A DNA stretch of 64,000 nucleotides from Plazaster borealis. Its lineage: Eukaryota > Echinodermata > Asteroidea > Forcipulatida > Labidiasteridae. Under the pieces are notes generated by a model. The model worked only from the letters and a program-made list of their open reading frames with translations, was not told the origin of the DNA and did not search any database. The translations under genes and the position numbers were made by a program. The stretch lies in the NCBI GenBank assembly GCA_021014325.1, contig JAJGQC010000342.1, forward strand, positions 31,025 through 95,024. The letters are read 5' to 3'. Shown here one piece after another: positions 53,501-63,900 of this stretch (position 1 is the stretch's first letter; every line of letters begins with the position of its first letter).

Positions 53501-54004
53501 AGTCATAATAGTAAGTATTTGTGTACTAACGCATGATAGAAAATGGCGTGTATTTTAGCGGCTAATTAGGTATTAATTAGTGATGCGAATTAACCACCTC
53601 CAAAATTAAGTGCGCCCAGTGGTAGGGTATATAAGATTATGGAATAAAATTTCATTTTTTTTGCAACATGAAGGGTACATTTACTTTCAGGCGAATGCAA
53701 GTTTTTCAACAGTTGTATGTTGGTCTGTGGTGAGGTCTTAATTGTGGCGGATAATTACTCACTAATTGGTCAGCCAAGTATGCTCAGTGATCTATGTTTT
53801 TCAGAATTCTGAAAACAATTATACTAATAAAGAAAGATTATAAAAAATCGCTCAAATTAAAAAAAGAATTAATGGGGAGACAGAAATGTTACCGCCTTGA
53901 ACTACATGGAACTACTGAATAAGCAGAATCCGCGGATGGAAATTCTGGCCCAATACGCGGCTAGCTTCAATATTCACGGTTCACGGATGAATGGGTTTGA
54001 GACT

Positions 54005-54290
54005 TTGGGCACAAACCGTGAATATTACGTAAATATTCACGTAAATATTTGCGTTTGGGTGCACAAATCGCAAATATTTACGTAAATATTTGCGATTGGG
54101 GCACAAATCGTCACGTTTACGTAAATATTCACGTGAATATTTGCGATTAGGTCACAAATCGTGAGTATTCACGTAAATATTCACGTGAACATTTGCGATT
54201 GGGGCACAAATCGTGAATATTCACGTAAATATTTGCGAATTGGGGCAAAAACCTTGAATATTTACGTAAATATTCACATAAATATGTATG
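54005..54290. repeat. ATTTACGTAAATATT array, right
   Basis: Units of GGGGCACAAATCGTGAATAT and CACGTAAATATTTGCGA repeat about five to six times. They are inverted relative to 52997-53200, as expected for the right half of the foldback. Confidence 0.85.
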
Positions 54291-54369
54291 TTTGATGTCC
54301 CTTCAGGGCCACCATAGTTTTGCCAGGCATAGTTTTGAGTAAGTTAATGTAGTTTTTCTGTGTTTATTT

Positions 54370-54735
54370 TCTTTAACATTGTACTTGAAGTTGTAGTCAA
54401 TTAGATCATCTTCCTCCATGATTAGATGGAGTTAATTACTCCGACTAGTGTAGTGCAGCATCACTAAACACATTCTTTACAACTGAGATTAGTCTCTTTG
54501 TGAAGCTCTACTTAAAGTGAAAGTAGGCAAAAACAAACAAACAAATAGTCGCAACTCCCGGGGTCCTGTAAAATCAGGGCAGGCAGAGTCGCCTCGTATA
54601 CCGTGCTATAGCGTCGCCAGGCCCCCTCTACTCTGCTGCATGCACCGCACTGCACTGCACTACACTAGTCGGAGAACTCCATCTAATCATTGACTACACT
54701 GGACTACAACTTCAAGTACAATGTTAACGAAAATA
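54370..54735. repeat. Inner inverted pair of the foldback right arm
   Basis: TTAACATTGTACTTGAAGTT and AACTTCAAGTACAATGTTAA face each other (about 54372 and 54709). Around them are CTACATTAACTTACTCAAAA-type partners and an ATGATTAGATGGAG / CTCCATCTAATCAT pair. This is a palindrome nested in the larger one. Confidence 0.75.
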
Positions 54736-54934
54736 AACACAGAAAAACTACATTAACTTACTCAAAACTATGCCTGGCAAAACTTTACACAGTACACGGT
54801 GATTAATACAGGCTTCTTTAAACAGTTGTCTTTCCAATCTTTCGATCTCCTTAACCTTGTTATGTCTGTGTTGTGTGTTTCACGTGTGTGATAACAATGG
54901 CTGCGAGACGACTGGCTGCTTCCAAGAATCCCGA

Positions 54935-55250
54935 ATTATGTCGTGCGCACGAGATAATATGTCGTGCGCACGAGATAATAAGTCGTGCGCGAGATAATAT
55001 GTCGTGCGCCGCGAGATAATCGGTCGTGCGCACGAGATAATCTGTCGTGCGCACGAGATAATATGTCGTGCGCACGAGATAATATGTCGTGCGCACGAGA
55101 TAATATGTCGTGCGCACGAGATAATATGTCGTGCGCACGAGATAATATGTCGTGCGCACGAGATAATATGTCGTGCGCACGAGATAATATGTCGTGCGCA
55201 CGAGATAATATGTCGTGCGCACGAGATAATATGTCGTGCGCACGAGATAA
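54935..55250 (-). repeat. 21-bp palindromic satellite, right arm
   Basis: About 15 units of ATGTCGTGCGCACGAGATAAT are nearly identical over the inner part; variants occur at 54975-55050. Read on the minus strand it matches 52405-52676. Confidence 0.95.
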
Positions 55251-55324
55251 TTTTTTTTTTTTTTTTTTTTTTGTTGTCCCTTTAGGGGCTCCGTACATCT
55301 CTGAGTTATAGAACCTTAAAAAAC

Positions 55325-55412
55325 TTTTTAAAAAATGCAACAGAAGTGCCTCCTATAAGAAAATCAGTCTTTTCCCTTAACAATGGTCCTCTGGCAAAAT
55401 TTGCCAGTTATA
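55325..55412 (+). repeat. Direct repeat, right copy
   Basis: It matches 51539-51632 almost base for base, after an ACTTTTTAAAAAATG lead. With the left copy it brackets 3.7 kb that includes the foldback element. Confidence 0.85.
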
Positions 55413-55942
55413 GCACCTTCGGGACCATTCCTATTCCAAGGGGTGCCATGGTCACTGGTCATGGTGGTCTGGCTTGCTAGGTCAGTGTTAAAAAGGATTT
55501 ATATGAAATATGGACACATGCAAAAGCGGAGTAACTTGGAAATGACAAGCTAACTGGTCCTGCTGGAAATGTTTAGGCCAAACTCTGAAAATAGTACATC
55601 TTAACTACACCCCTAAACTTAGATTTATCTTACACTGCTGCTGGCAAGGATGTTGTTTTTTTACCCAGACTTAAACTATAAACAACGTGAAACTTTATGT
55701 TTTCTTGCAAAGAACAACCAATCTTACATTTAACATCTATGAAAATATTTGCAGGCATTACTATGACACCCAAATTCCTTAAATATCTAAAATTGTCTAT
55801 CTAGAACTATGGCTCCCGTGAGCCTTAGGAGTCACACATTTTAGGCCTCCGTAACGCTATACGTTTTCAAAATGGTGATTGATAGTTCAAGATTGTATGG
55901 TCAGCCGGTGTCAGGGAATTCTGTCCCCCGCTTTGCGGTCCG

Positions 55943-56260
55943 TAGCCCCATTGTGCCAATACTCTGGACTTGATCATGGAGGATGTACCTCTAGGAGGTG
56001 ACATTTGTTTTCGAAAAGAAACTCAAATATTTGATGCCGAGATTTTTTCCCCAGTTATTGTAGCTCATTTGTGGACAGCAGATTAAGTCGAAAAAGAGCG
56101 CGCTCGTTTTGGTGTAATTTATGAAGAAAATCAGCGGCGTTACTGACACGGTGTGACTGCCTGGCATCCGTGATGTTTTTTAATGCGCTAGTCTTGGTGT
56201 GCAAGACATTTCTGATTTACCTTACGCACAGCGCGGCCGACGACCCGCTCATTCAACTCA
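55943..56260 (+). mobile_element. Single-arm copy of the Mutator-like element
   Basis: It begins TAGCCCCATTGTGCC and matches the left arm of 7501-8230 through CGACCCGCTCATTCAACTCA. It is more diverged (several small indels). The opposite arm is missing, so it is a truncated or deleted copy. Confidence 0.8.
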
Positions 56261-56544
56261 CAAATAACACCCCTTTCACAGAATGGTTGGTCCGAGCATT
56301 TGGGTTCAAGCCTTGAGTTAGCCCCAGGCCACTTCTGTGGCCAAGCTGAATCTTTTTATTGTTAAGGGCAATCCAAGGCACATACCCTAAGGGCAGGTCG
56401 GCGATTTAAACCAGCTAAATGTGTTCACTACCTCTTGGCTTGCCCTGAGTGTTTTGGATGTTTTTGTAAATAACCTTTTAAAAAGATATTTCATATAAAA
56501 AATAGTTCAATTTCCTCCGAATTACTTCTCTCGATGTATACTGA

Positions 56545-56565
56545 GCGCGGCCATTTTGGAACAAT
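56545..56565. promoter_or_regulatory. Possible YY1-type promoter motif
   Basis: GCGGCCATTTTGGAACAATC (minus: CCAAAATGGCCGC) resembles the YY1 element often found near start sites of animal genes. It sits in a locally CG-richer segment (56540-56690) left of the 57336-57519 exon. There is no direct evidence for transcription. Confidence 0.3.
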
Positions 56566-57335
56566 CCCAATCATGCCAATCAAATCACGACGTCATCGGC
56601 TGTACGGGCTGTGGGCGGAGCGAGGGTGCTCACAATTCAACGGGTGTTTCATGTGACACATACAGTATCGCGCGCGCTAAAATAATGCGCATAGTCACCA
56701 GGCTATATTCACATACAACGTCTGTTAAATTGTTCACTCTTTTGCTCCGTTTGTGGAACCCTACAACAGCCTGTTGGTTTTTGAACGCCTAGGTCAATGT
56801 GAAGGTCATTATGGCTAAAACAGAAGAAAAGTTGTCCAAGCGATAACTTCAGCAGGACTTGGCATACTAAGATGTTGTTCCTAACCGAGCTGCGACAAAA
56901 GTGAAACTTCTAAATCTTCGCATCTTCTTACTTGTGCCAGAACAATAAGGGGGGCTCCTGTTGGTCCATTAGTCAAAACAAAAACAACTTGCGTGACCAA
57001 TCGCACATCCTGCGTGCTTTGGTCGTACGCCAACTGATCTTGCTGATTGACGCAAGCCTGGCACGCATAACAAAGCCGTGTATTTAAAAGCATCTGACCA
57101 TGAATGTGGTAAAATGAATTTTCTTCAAACTTGGTGTGTGGATTGGTGTAAAAACCTTAGAACTTCTTTTTTTACCACCAAGGTCAAATAATGTCAGGAG
57201 CCAGTCCAGGCTGGCGGGGCATTCATGTTTACCAAACCTGTTGTTTCTTGTTCATTACTATAATTGCACATTGGTTAGTGTAACCTTTCATTGATGACTG
57301 TTTTTGTAAACATCGTTGTTTCCATATACATGTAG
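56566..57335. other. Unassigned DNA left of the 57.3 kb exon
   Basis: On the minus strand 57093-56881 is open (70 codons) with an acceptor-like ATGGTCAG before it and a donor-like GCACAAGTAAGA inside. No family is recognised, so I do not call it a gene. Confidence 0.3.
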
Positions 57336-57519
57336 GTGAGCTTTGTATTCAGTTTGATGCCAAAGTTCTACGTCAGGAATGGGACTCAACAGTCGACTGT
57401 GGACTGGCGTTGGGCGCTTCAATGCCAACATCTGCATGTGGAACCTTGCTGACAATCCAGCCTGTGACTCGCACAATCATACCACCATATTTACCAGAAA
57501 CATCTCCTGTGTACCTCAG
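57336..57519 (+). CDS. Unidentified internal exon
   Basis: The acceptor ATATACATGTAG and the donor CCTCAG followed by GTGAGT enclose 184 bases. Two leading and two trailing bases fit split codons and leave 60 open codons, while the other two frames contain stops. The peptide holds ELCIQFDAKVLRQEWDSTVD, then LALGASMP, GTLLTIQPVTR and PPYLPETSPVYL. It looks like folded beta-rich protein with two Cys. I do not recognise the family. Neighbouring exons were not identified. Bases, frame and both junctions make a real exon likely. Confidence 0.6.
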
Positions 57520-58918
57520 GTGAGTTTAACATATTTCATAGAAGGTCTTTGATGGATTTTGAAGCAGTTTTTTGTCACACTCTGTTTTTTATGTAGAAAT
57601 GTGTCCAGTGGTAGCAAGAAACACTTGAGTGTTCACTCGGACCCTACATGTGCCAGATAATGTCCAAATGTTAAAAAAGTGTTGGTGAGTCCTGTAAGTT
57701 GGACTACACGTACATGTAATGTACACTATGTAGCTGTATGGTACCATAGTAGATAAAGTAATTCATACATTTTCACATGATGCACTTCAATAATACAGTG
57801 TACATGTACATTTATCTATGCTTCCTGTCTATGAATTTTTGAGTCGTTAGCTACCCAGTATTTGATTTATTTCCCTAATTATCTAAGCTCTTAAGAGTGT
57901 GGCAACATCCCCCAATTTTACCCCGACACTCCAAAATGTCCAACATTTACCACCACACCATCCAAGATATATTTAAAAAAAAAATCTGTGCATTTCTCAA
58001 CAATGTTTACATCTATGTGACTTCTTTACATGCCCTGCTATTGTATAGGATTATTGGAGTCCTTTATTTTATTTCCCTAACATCGAAGTTCTTAAGGGCG
58101 TGGCACCATCCCCAATCTTATCCTGATGAGCGAAAGGTGCAATATATTTACTACCACACCATATGTTTTGTGAAAGTCTGTTAAAAAACAACACAAAAAC
58201 AAAACAAAACTCTGGCACCTGACCCCCCCCCCCCTTAGGTGTGTAAAATGGTCTATTCTAGGATATCAGGGAATTTGACTCCCCCCGGTCATTACACTTT
58301 GGAGAAATGGCCTAATTAGTCATTATGTGGTTTGGTTTATTCGCCCCTTGACTCAGTCAAGGGATAAACTGCTGAGAGAAGATGTAGTTAGTGTTCACTT
58401 TAAAAAGAGCTCTAATGTCAAAATTCAGTTTTGTGATTCACATATCTGACATTCATGGACAAATTGTGACAAGTCTCTTACCTAACTAGGTGTAAAATGT
58501 CATCCTCTTTCAGTGTTTCATTGGATGTCAACGTTCAATTTCAAACTTTTTGGGGTTGAATAGCCTATCGTGGAAAACAATTAGTGTGTGATTTCTCTGA
58601 ATATTTCATGATTTCAGGATTTTCTTCAAAACATTTTCAGTCTTTACGTACGTAAACAAATGTTACAGACCGATTATTTGAAGTGAGACGTCATTTCAAA
58701 GGGCACGTCAAGTCAATGACTGGGGGTATTGAGGCAATGTAAGCCCTTGCACTGTGTTACATACAACAATGTTGGTGGCAGCAGATTCACCTGCTGAATT
58801 TGTTGTTTAAACATGGATTTACATGCACCTGTTGAGTCTGCTGCCACCAAGGGTCCAAAGGCATCCATTGTCTCTATTCTGTCTAGTGCTTCATGAAGAA
58901 TGTATCTGGCCTGGTTAA
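57520..58918. other. Non-coding DNA with a diverged direct duplication
   Basis: 57870-57965 and 58065-58165 share ATTT(C/A)CCTAA, CTTAAG(A/G)G(T/C)GTGGCA and TTTACCACCACACCAT-like blocks. A C run lies at about 58221-58233. Confidence 0.45.
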
Positions 58919-59295
58919 AGGGTCTTTATACGTTTAGTAATCACTCTTAAAATTAATGGCAATAGAAACCTACTTGGTTAGAAGTAGGCTACAGCAGATT
59001 TCTATAGTATAAAGCATTTTGAGAATCATTTCACTTTGAAGTAATGTGGTTATGGTTATGGAAAAAGATGTGAGTTTTTATCCCTGAAAATTTGAATATT
59101 AGAGAATGTGTATTCCAATTGCAGATTATTCTTCCTGAGTGGACATAACTGCTCCAGATTTTTTGACAATATCTCAAAAATGCTACCACCTTTTAAAATG
59201 AAATTTTCACAGGTTAGTTTCATGACATATATATCGACAACTATATAGGATTGAAACAAACAGTGGGTTCCAATTACCAAACATATACAATCCCT
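58919..59295. mobile_element. TTAA-flanked MITE with AGGG ends
   Basis: TTAA at 58915-58918 and 59296-59299 flank inverted ends AGGGTCTTTATACGTTTAGT and CAAACATATACAATCCCT. It is related, in inverse orientation, to 22399-22783. TTAA duplications suggest piggyBac-type mobilisation. Confidence 0.75.
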
Positions 59296-59667
59296 TTAAA
59301 TGTTGCTCATGTGCTGCATGTTCAGTACATGCAGAGCAATAACTTTAAAAAGTCGTTTTGAAAGCTAAATGAAAAATTCCAGAAAAACACCAAAAATCCA
59401 CTTGATGCTGTACATTTTACATTTGTATAACACACCATTGATGATGGAGATTTCACACCCCTTCATTAATTGACTAAAATACTCATGCAAGGAAACCTCC
59501 TATTCATGCCCAAATTCATTGGCGCTGCATACACCAAGGGAATACTTTGCACTTGTAAATGGTCACATGGAATCAGATCAGAAGTAGTGGCAGAATGTTT
59601 TGTTTTAAAAAATATGTTAAAAGATTTTATAATTGGATTAATAACTAATTTTTTTGTATTTTTTTAA

Positions 59668-60230
59668 GAGGAAGGGAAATGTCAAATTCAATTTTGTGAT
59701 GTACTCATTTTCCAATAGATAGAGTCTCTAACCTCATTTTAAAATGGTGTAAATTGACATTGTATGCAATACCTTTCCAGTGTTGAAAATTTGTCAACAT
59801 CCAAAACATCTGATGACATCATTCTGAGAAAAATGGGTCTCTACATTTTTGCACGGGGATGTTTTGGTTCACTCCTGACTTTCAAGAATATTGAATGAAA
59901 AAGCATTGTATTTGACCTTTTGACTGACAAAAAATTCCTCCTTGGAACGTAAAGATCCCTTAGTTGTTGAAATCCAATGACATCATGTTTCAAATTTCGC
60001 TCTGGAAAAGGTGGTTATGAATCAAAACATCCCCGTACAAAAATGAAGAGGCCCATTTATTTCAGAATGATGTCATCAGATGTTTTGAATGTTGACAAAT
60101 TTTTCACTGGAATGTCGAATACAATGTCAATTTACACCATTTTAAAAGGAGGTTAGAGACCTGTAATTTTTTCCCCACTGACATGAGGACTCAATCTATC
60201 ACAAAATTGAATTGGTCATTTCCCTTCCTC
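59668..60230. mobile_element. TTAA-flanked foldback element
   Basis: TTAA at 59664-59667 and 60231-60234 flank GAGGAAGGGAAATG and CATTTCCCTTCCTC. Inverted arms of about 200 bp follow: AAATGGTGTAAATTGACATT / AATGTCAATTTACACCATTT, and CATCTGATGACATCATTCTG / CAGAATGATGTCATCAGATG. The spacer is about 155 bp. There is no coding sequence. Confidence 0.8.
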
Positions 60231-60239
60231 TTAAAAGTT

Positions 60240-61290
60240 ACATGTTAAAGCTAAGTTACAGCTGTAATACACATGGATTTTAATCAACAATGTTTTAACA
60301 AATAAGTTATGGCCACACACTTGCAGGGCCACACCTTTCATGTGGGCATTACGGGGTCCTGCCATTGTTGTTGTTCTATTCCCTTTTCTGAAAAATTGTG
60401 ATATATCTTATAATACTCTGTCTGATCTTTTGCATAACAATGTAACTTCTGCATTGAAAAACAACCACCAGGTACATCATGTTGTATTATGCTAGATGAG
60501 GGCTGTTACTGCATAATACTCCAGCATCAAAGAAAGAAAAGACCCTTTCAAACAAAGTCCAACGAGACCAGTCCTTTAAGTTGTACTGTTGACATGTATA
60601 TGGTTTTCTCTCCACTGTAAAACAACTCAAAGTAAATGATGGTCAAGTCTTTACAGAGAGGGTCTTATCTTTCTTTGATGCTAAAGTATTACAACCTGAC
60701 ACACGCGCGAGTCGTTATGGTTGGTCATGGTGGTTGAGTCAAAACAGTCGGTTTGCGTATAGGGGCCTACCACTTCAAAATGAAATATCTTCCAAAGTCG
60801 CAAAAAGTCTCAGCCACTTTTGATTTTAAACTGTTGCTGAAGGTTCAGGCTTCTGAAAAAAGTGAGAATTAAAGTGGCAATCGGCGGAAATATATTTTTT
60901 CTTTGCCTCTTAAGAAAAATAATCACTTTAAAAAGGCATTTTATGTGGTGTTTCAGGCTTCTTCAAACAGTAAACAGAAATCAAACTGATTCTAAATTTA
61001 ATTTTCATAAAATATAGACTGTAAACAACTATCGACACGGTTTTCATGGCGTTATCTTCTATGAAATGCTCAGAGCAGCAAGTTAAAATACTTGTTAATC
61101 TTAACAGTTTACGTCACATGTTTTACAATTTTGTGACTATACAAGGGTTTAACCCGTATTTTAAAGTGATTTTGTCATTAATTCTTTAATACAATATGCA
61201 TCTGGACCACTGGGAACATTAAATAAATAGGAGTATTGATTTTTGAAACAATAATTATTTGCCTATTTTGGCGCAGTTTGACCTTGAACT
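60240..61290. other. Non-coding DNA
   Basis: Scattered partly inverted pieces are present, for example AAAGAAAAGACCCTTTC at 60533 and GAGGGTCTTATCTTTCTTTG at about 60658. Together they form a loose inverted pair about 110 bases apart. Confidence 0.4.
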
Positions 61291-61299
61291 GGCCCACTG

Positions 61300-61560
61300 T
61301 GTGTTGGTTCGAATTCCCTGTCTTAACCATAATTGCTTTGTAAAAAGTTGGGACAGTAGTGCATTCTGTTCTACCAGCCAGGCTCCTAGTAGATGATACC
61401 CATGCCTACATCCTTATGGACTGTAAAGGGGGTAACCCTATTTCAGCCCCAGGAGTAGGTGGCAAAGTGCCCCTGGTGACAGTTGATTTGGGTCAACAGC
61501 CCAAATCAATTAACTTTAGCCCTCACCTAGTGGCCGTCCGGCCTTGTGATGTAAGGTTAA
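61300..61560 (+). repeat. SINE, second subfamily, head partly lost
   Basis: It retains the B-box-like TTGGTTCGAATTCCCT and the body CTACCAGCCAGGCTCCTAGT and CCCAGGAGTAGGTGGCAAAG. The body is shared with 18145-18420 and 21283-21640. Confidence 0.7.
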
Positions 61561-62344
61561 TTTCTCATTAAAAAATTCTTTAAAATATTTTTTAAAAACA
61601 AGAGCCTCAAAACCACAGCAAGCCTTATGTCCAAGTGTCCAATAGTATTTTACAATCAAAGCTTAAACTTTTCTTTGTTGGAAAAGAAAAGACAGAAACA
61701 TAGTTTTGAAGTTGTGTTTGAGAGAACAAGGTTGCAATTGGGGTTCATTTAGATTATAATGATCCACATAAAGTATGCCTCGAAATTGTGTGGTTTTTCT
61801 TTTACTTCTTGAACTAACACAGTCTGCCATTTTGTAGAGCCAATTGTTTTAACTCCTCATAACAAACGGTTTGTATAGCCCAAAGCGCCCAATCCAAGGC
61901 AACGTGTCCCTTTAGTAAGAACAATGGTTGTAATGTATTTCATAACATTATGTTAAAACTATAAATCTTACTCCACCAATTAAAACATCTTTCCAACCAT
62001 ATTCATAGAAGGCCTATGTACTGTCTGAGTACAACTTGTCTCAATAACAATTCTTCCAGGATATTGGCCGATCTCAATTAAGATCAAATAAAAGATTAAA
62101 TTGCAAAGAAAAAACTACTAGAAATGTGTACCAAATATTGTTCTAAATGGCCATTACATGGTCTGATAGTGAAACATCATTTGCATCTAGTTGCAATTTT
62201 TTTTCCCTGAGTTCAGACTGAATTAGATAAATGAGACGCCATTGGTTTTAACTGGTGTAGGTTGATTATTTGTTTGGCTGTTTCAGTCTTTTGTATTTGA
62301 CAGTATTGACAGTAATTTCTCAAACTGTTACCGGTAACTAATAG
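61561..62344. other. Non-coding DNA
   Basis: No gene or clear repeat is recognised. Confidence 0.35.
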
Positions 62345-63900
62345 TCCATGAGCCCTGGGCTGAAATTTCACATACTGGGACCAACTCGAGGGACTGATTC
62401 TAATATCACTTTTCTTGTTGCAAATAATCCACAACTTACCATAAACTATGACAGCCTTTTAAAAAATTTGATTGATACCAGTTTTGAAAGATTTTCACCG
62501 TGAAATTTGAAAACTCTTAGCCTCTTCTGTTGTTGTTAAGCCAACGGCTGTTTAGATAGAAATTTTTTGTTTAAGCCCATGCATTTGCATGGAGAGTGAA
62601 TATTTCAGTTGTGCATACTCAAACAGCCGTTGTATGCAGCACCTGTATGCGTGCCCGGCCTTTTACATGTATATCCAATCAAGAAGACACTTTGGAAAGA
62701 GTTCAGATGCATTTTCTATTTTTGTCTAGGTCTCCCTTCAAGGGCTTTATATATTTCTGACAAAGAAAAGTGTTATCATCAGTCCGATAGATTCAGTTTG
62801 GACTTCAATTGTTAAATAACAGGATCCATTTTCTAGTCAGTTTGTTGTTAAATGCTTATATAACATGTGTGATTTGCCAATTGCTAATTGTTGTTGTTAA
62901 CCCTAGATGACGCTGTGATGTAGTGAAATTTCAACACAAAAGGGCGAGAACAAATGCTGCTCATCACTCTCTTTTTTATCGTTTTCTCAGGCTGTAGGAT
63001 GCGATCCACTCTGAAGTAAAATATAAGTTTAGCCTTCATTCTTTTACTCAAATAATTAGAAATCATCTACTGGCACCGGGTTCTGGGGTTCCCTTGACAT
63101 AAATTAAATAAGGGCTTGCAGGGAACCTTTTCTTCTTTCTTTTTCTCGTTTAATATAGGCTATTTCCACTCTGCTTTTGTTCTCTATGCATTTTAGATAC
63201 AGTGTTTTAAAAGCTACATTTGTACAGGCAATAACAAATGGAAGGGGGCACAATGTGCCCAATTCTTCTGCCATCGATCCCACCCCCAGTCCTGATAAGG
63301 TTAAGTACACATATTTGGTAAATATTCATCTCCCATATTCAGAAACAAATATAAATTAACTATTTTCAAAGATCCTTTGCTAAGGGGGAGACAGACCTAC
63401 TGTGCATAAAATCATAAGTATATTACTAAATATGTAAAATTTCAGCCTATGGCTCATGAACTAATAGAACAAACCTGCATCACAACCTTCTCTAAACTTT
63501 ACTAACAACTGGTATAACAAACGCATTTTTCAACAAAATGTCACCTGTACCAATAAATATCCCTCTTGATGACTTTATTAGAAAAAGTACAGCAGCCTTC
63601 TGACACAGAGAAACATTGTTGACGGGCAGCCATGCTTGACAAGCGACAAATACAACGGCTGTTTGAGTATGCACAACTCAAATATTAACTCTCCCTGCAA
63701 ATACATGGGCTTTTCAACAACAGAAGAGGCTAAGAGGTTTCAAATTTTACCAGGAAAATCTTTTGAAAACTTGTGTTAATCTAATTTATTGGAAAGGCTA
63801 TCATAGTTTATGGTAAGTTGTGGATTATTAACAACAAGAAAAGTGATATTAGAATTAGTCCCTGGAGTTGGTACTTGCAAGTGTAGCTGGCTCATGGGCT
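62345..63900. repeat. Wide-spaced inverted repeat, about 280-bp arms
   Basis: The left arm (62345-62630) and right arm (63650-63900) are inverted. Shared blocks are CATACTCAAACAGCCGTTGTA / TACAACGGCTGTTTGAGTATG (read in 20-base pieces), TCACTTTTCTTGTTG / CAACAAGAAAAGTGA and CCACAACTTACCATAAACTA / its complement. About 1 kb of unassigned DNA lies between. It may be an old foldback element; target duplications are not evident. Confidence 0.75.

Larger units (their letters stand above)
52370..55295. mobile_element. 2.9 kb palindromic foldback element made of palindromic satellites
   Basis: The terminal inverted repeats are TACGGAGCCCCTAAAGG (52370-52386) and its complement ending at 55295. The flanks CATCTC (52364-52369) and CATCTC (55296-55301) form a 6-bp target duplication. 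Inward from both ends, in mirror order, come a poly-A/poly-T tract, an array of a 21-bp unit, and a unique block of about 110 bp (GATTCTTGGAAGCAGCCAGT and complement; CAATCTTTCGATCTCCTT and complement). An array around ATTTACGTAAATAT follows. The centre contains the palindrome at 53211-53500. There is no coding capacity. Confidence 0.85.

Noticed and set aside
54860..55340. Open frames on both strands in the right 21-bp array
   Set aside because: Same satellite artefact as in the left arm.
56881..57093. 70-codon open frame on the minus strand with acceptor- and donor-like borders
   Set aside because: Not recognised, and no partner exon; kept only as a remark.
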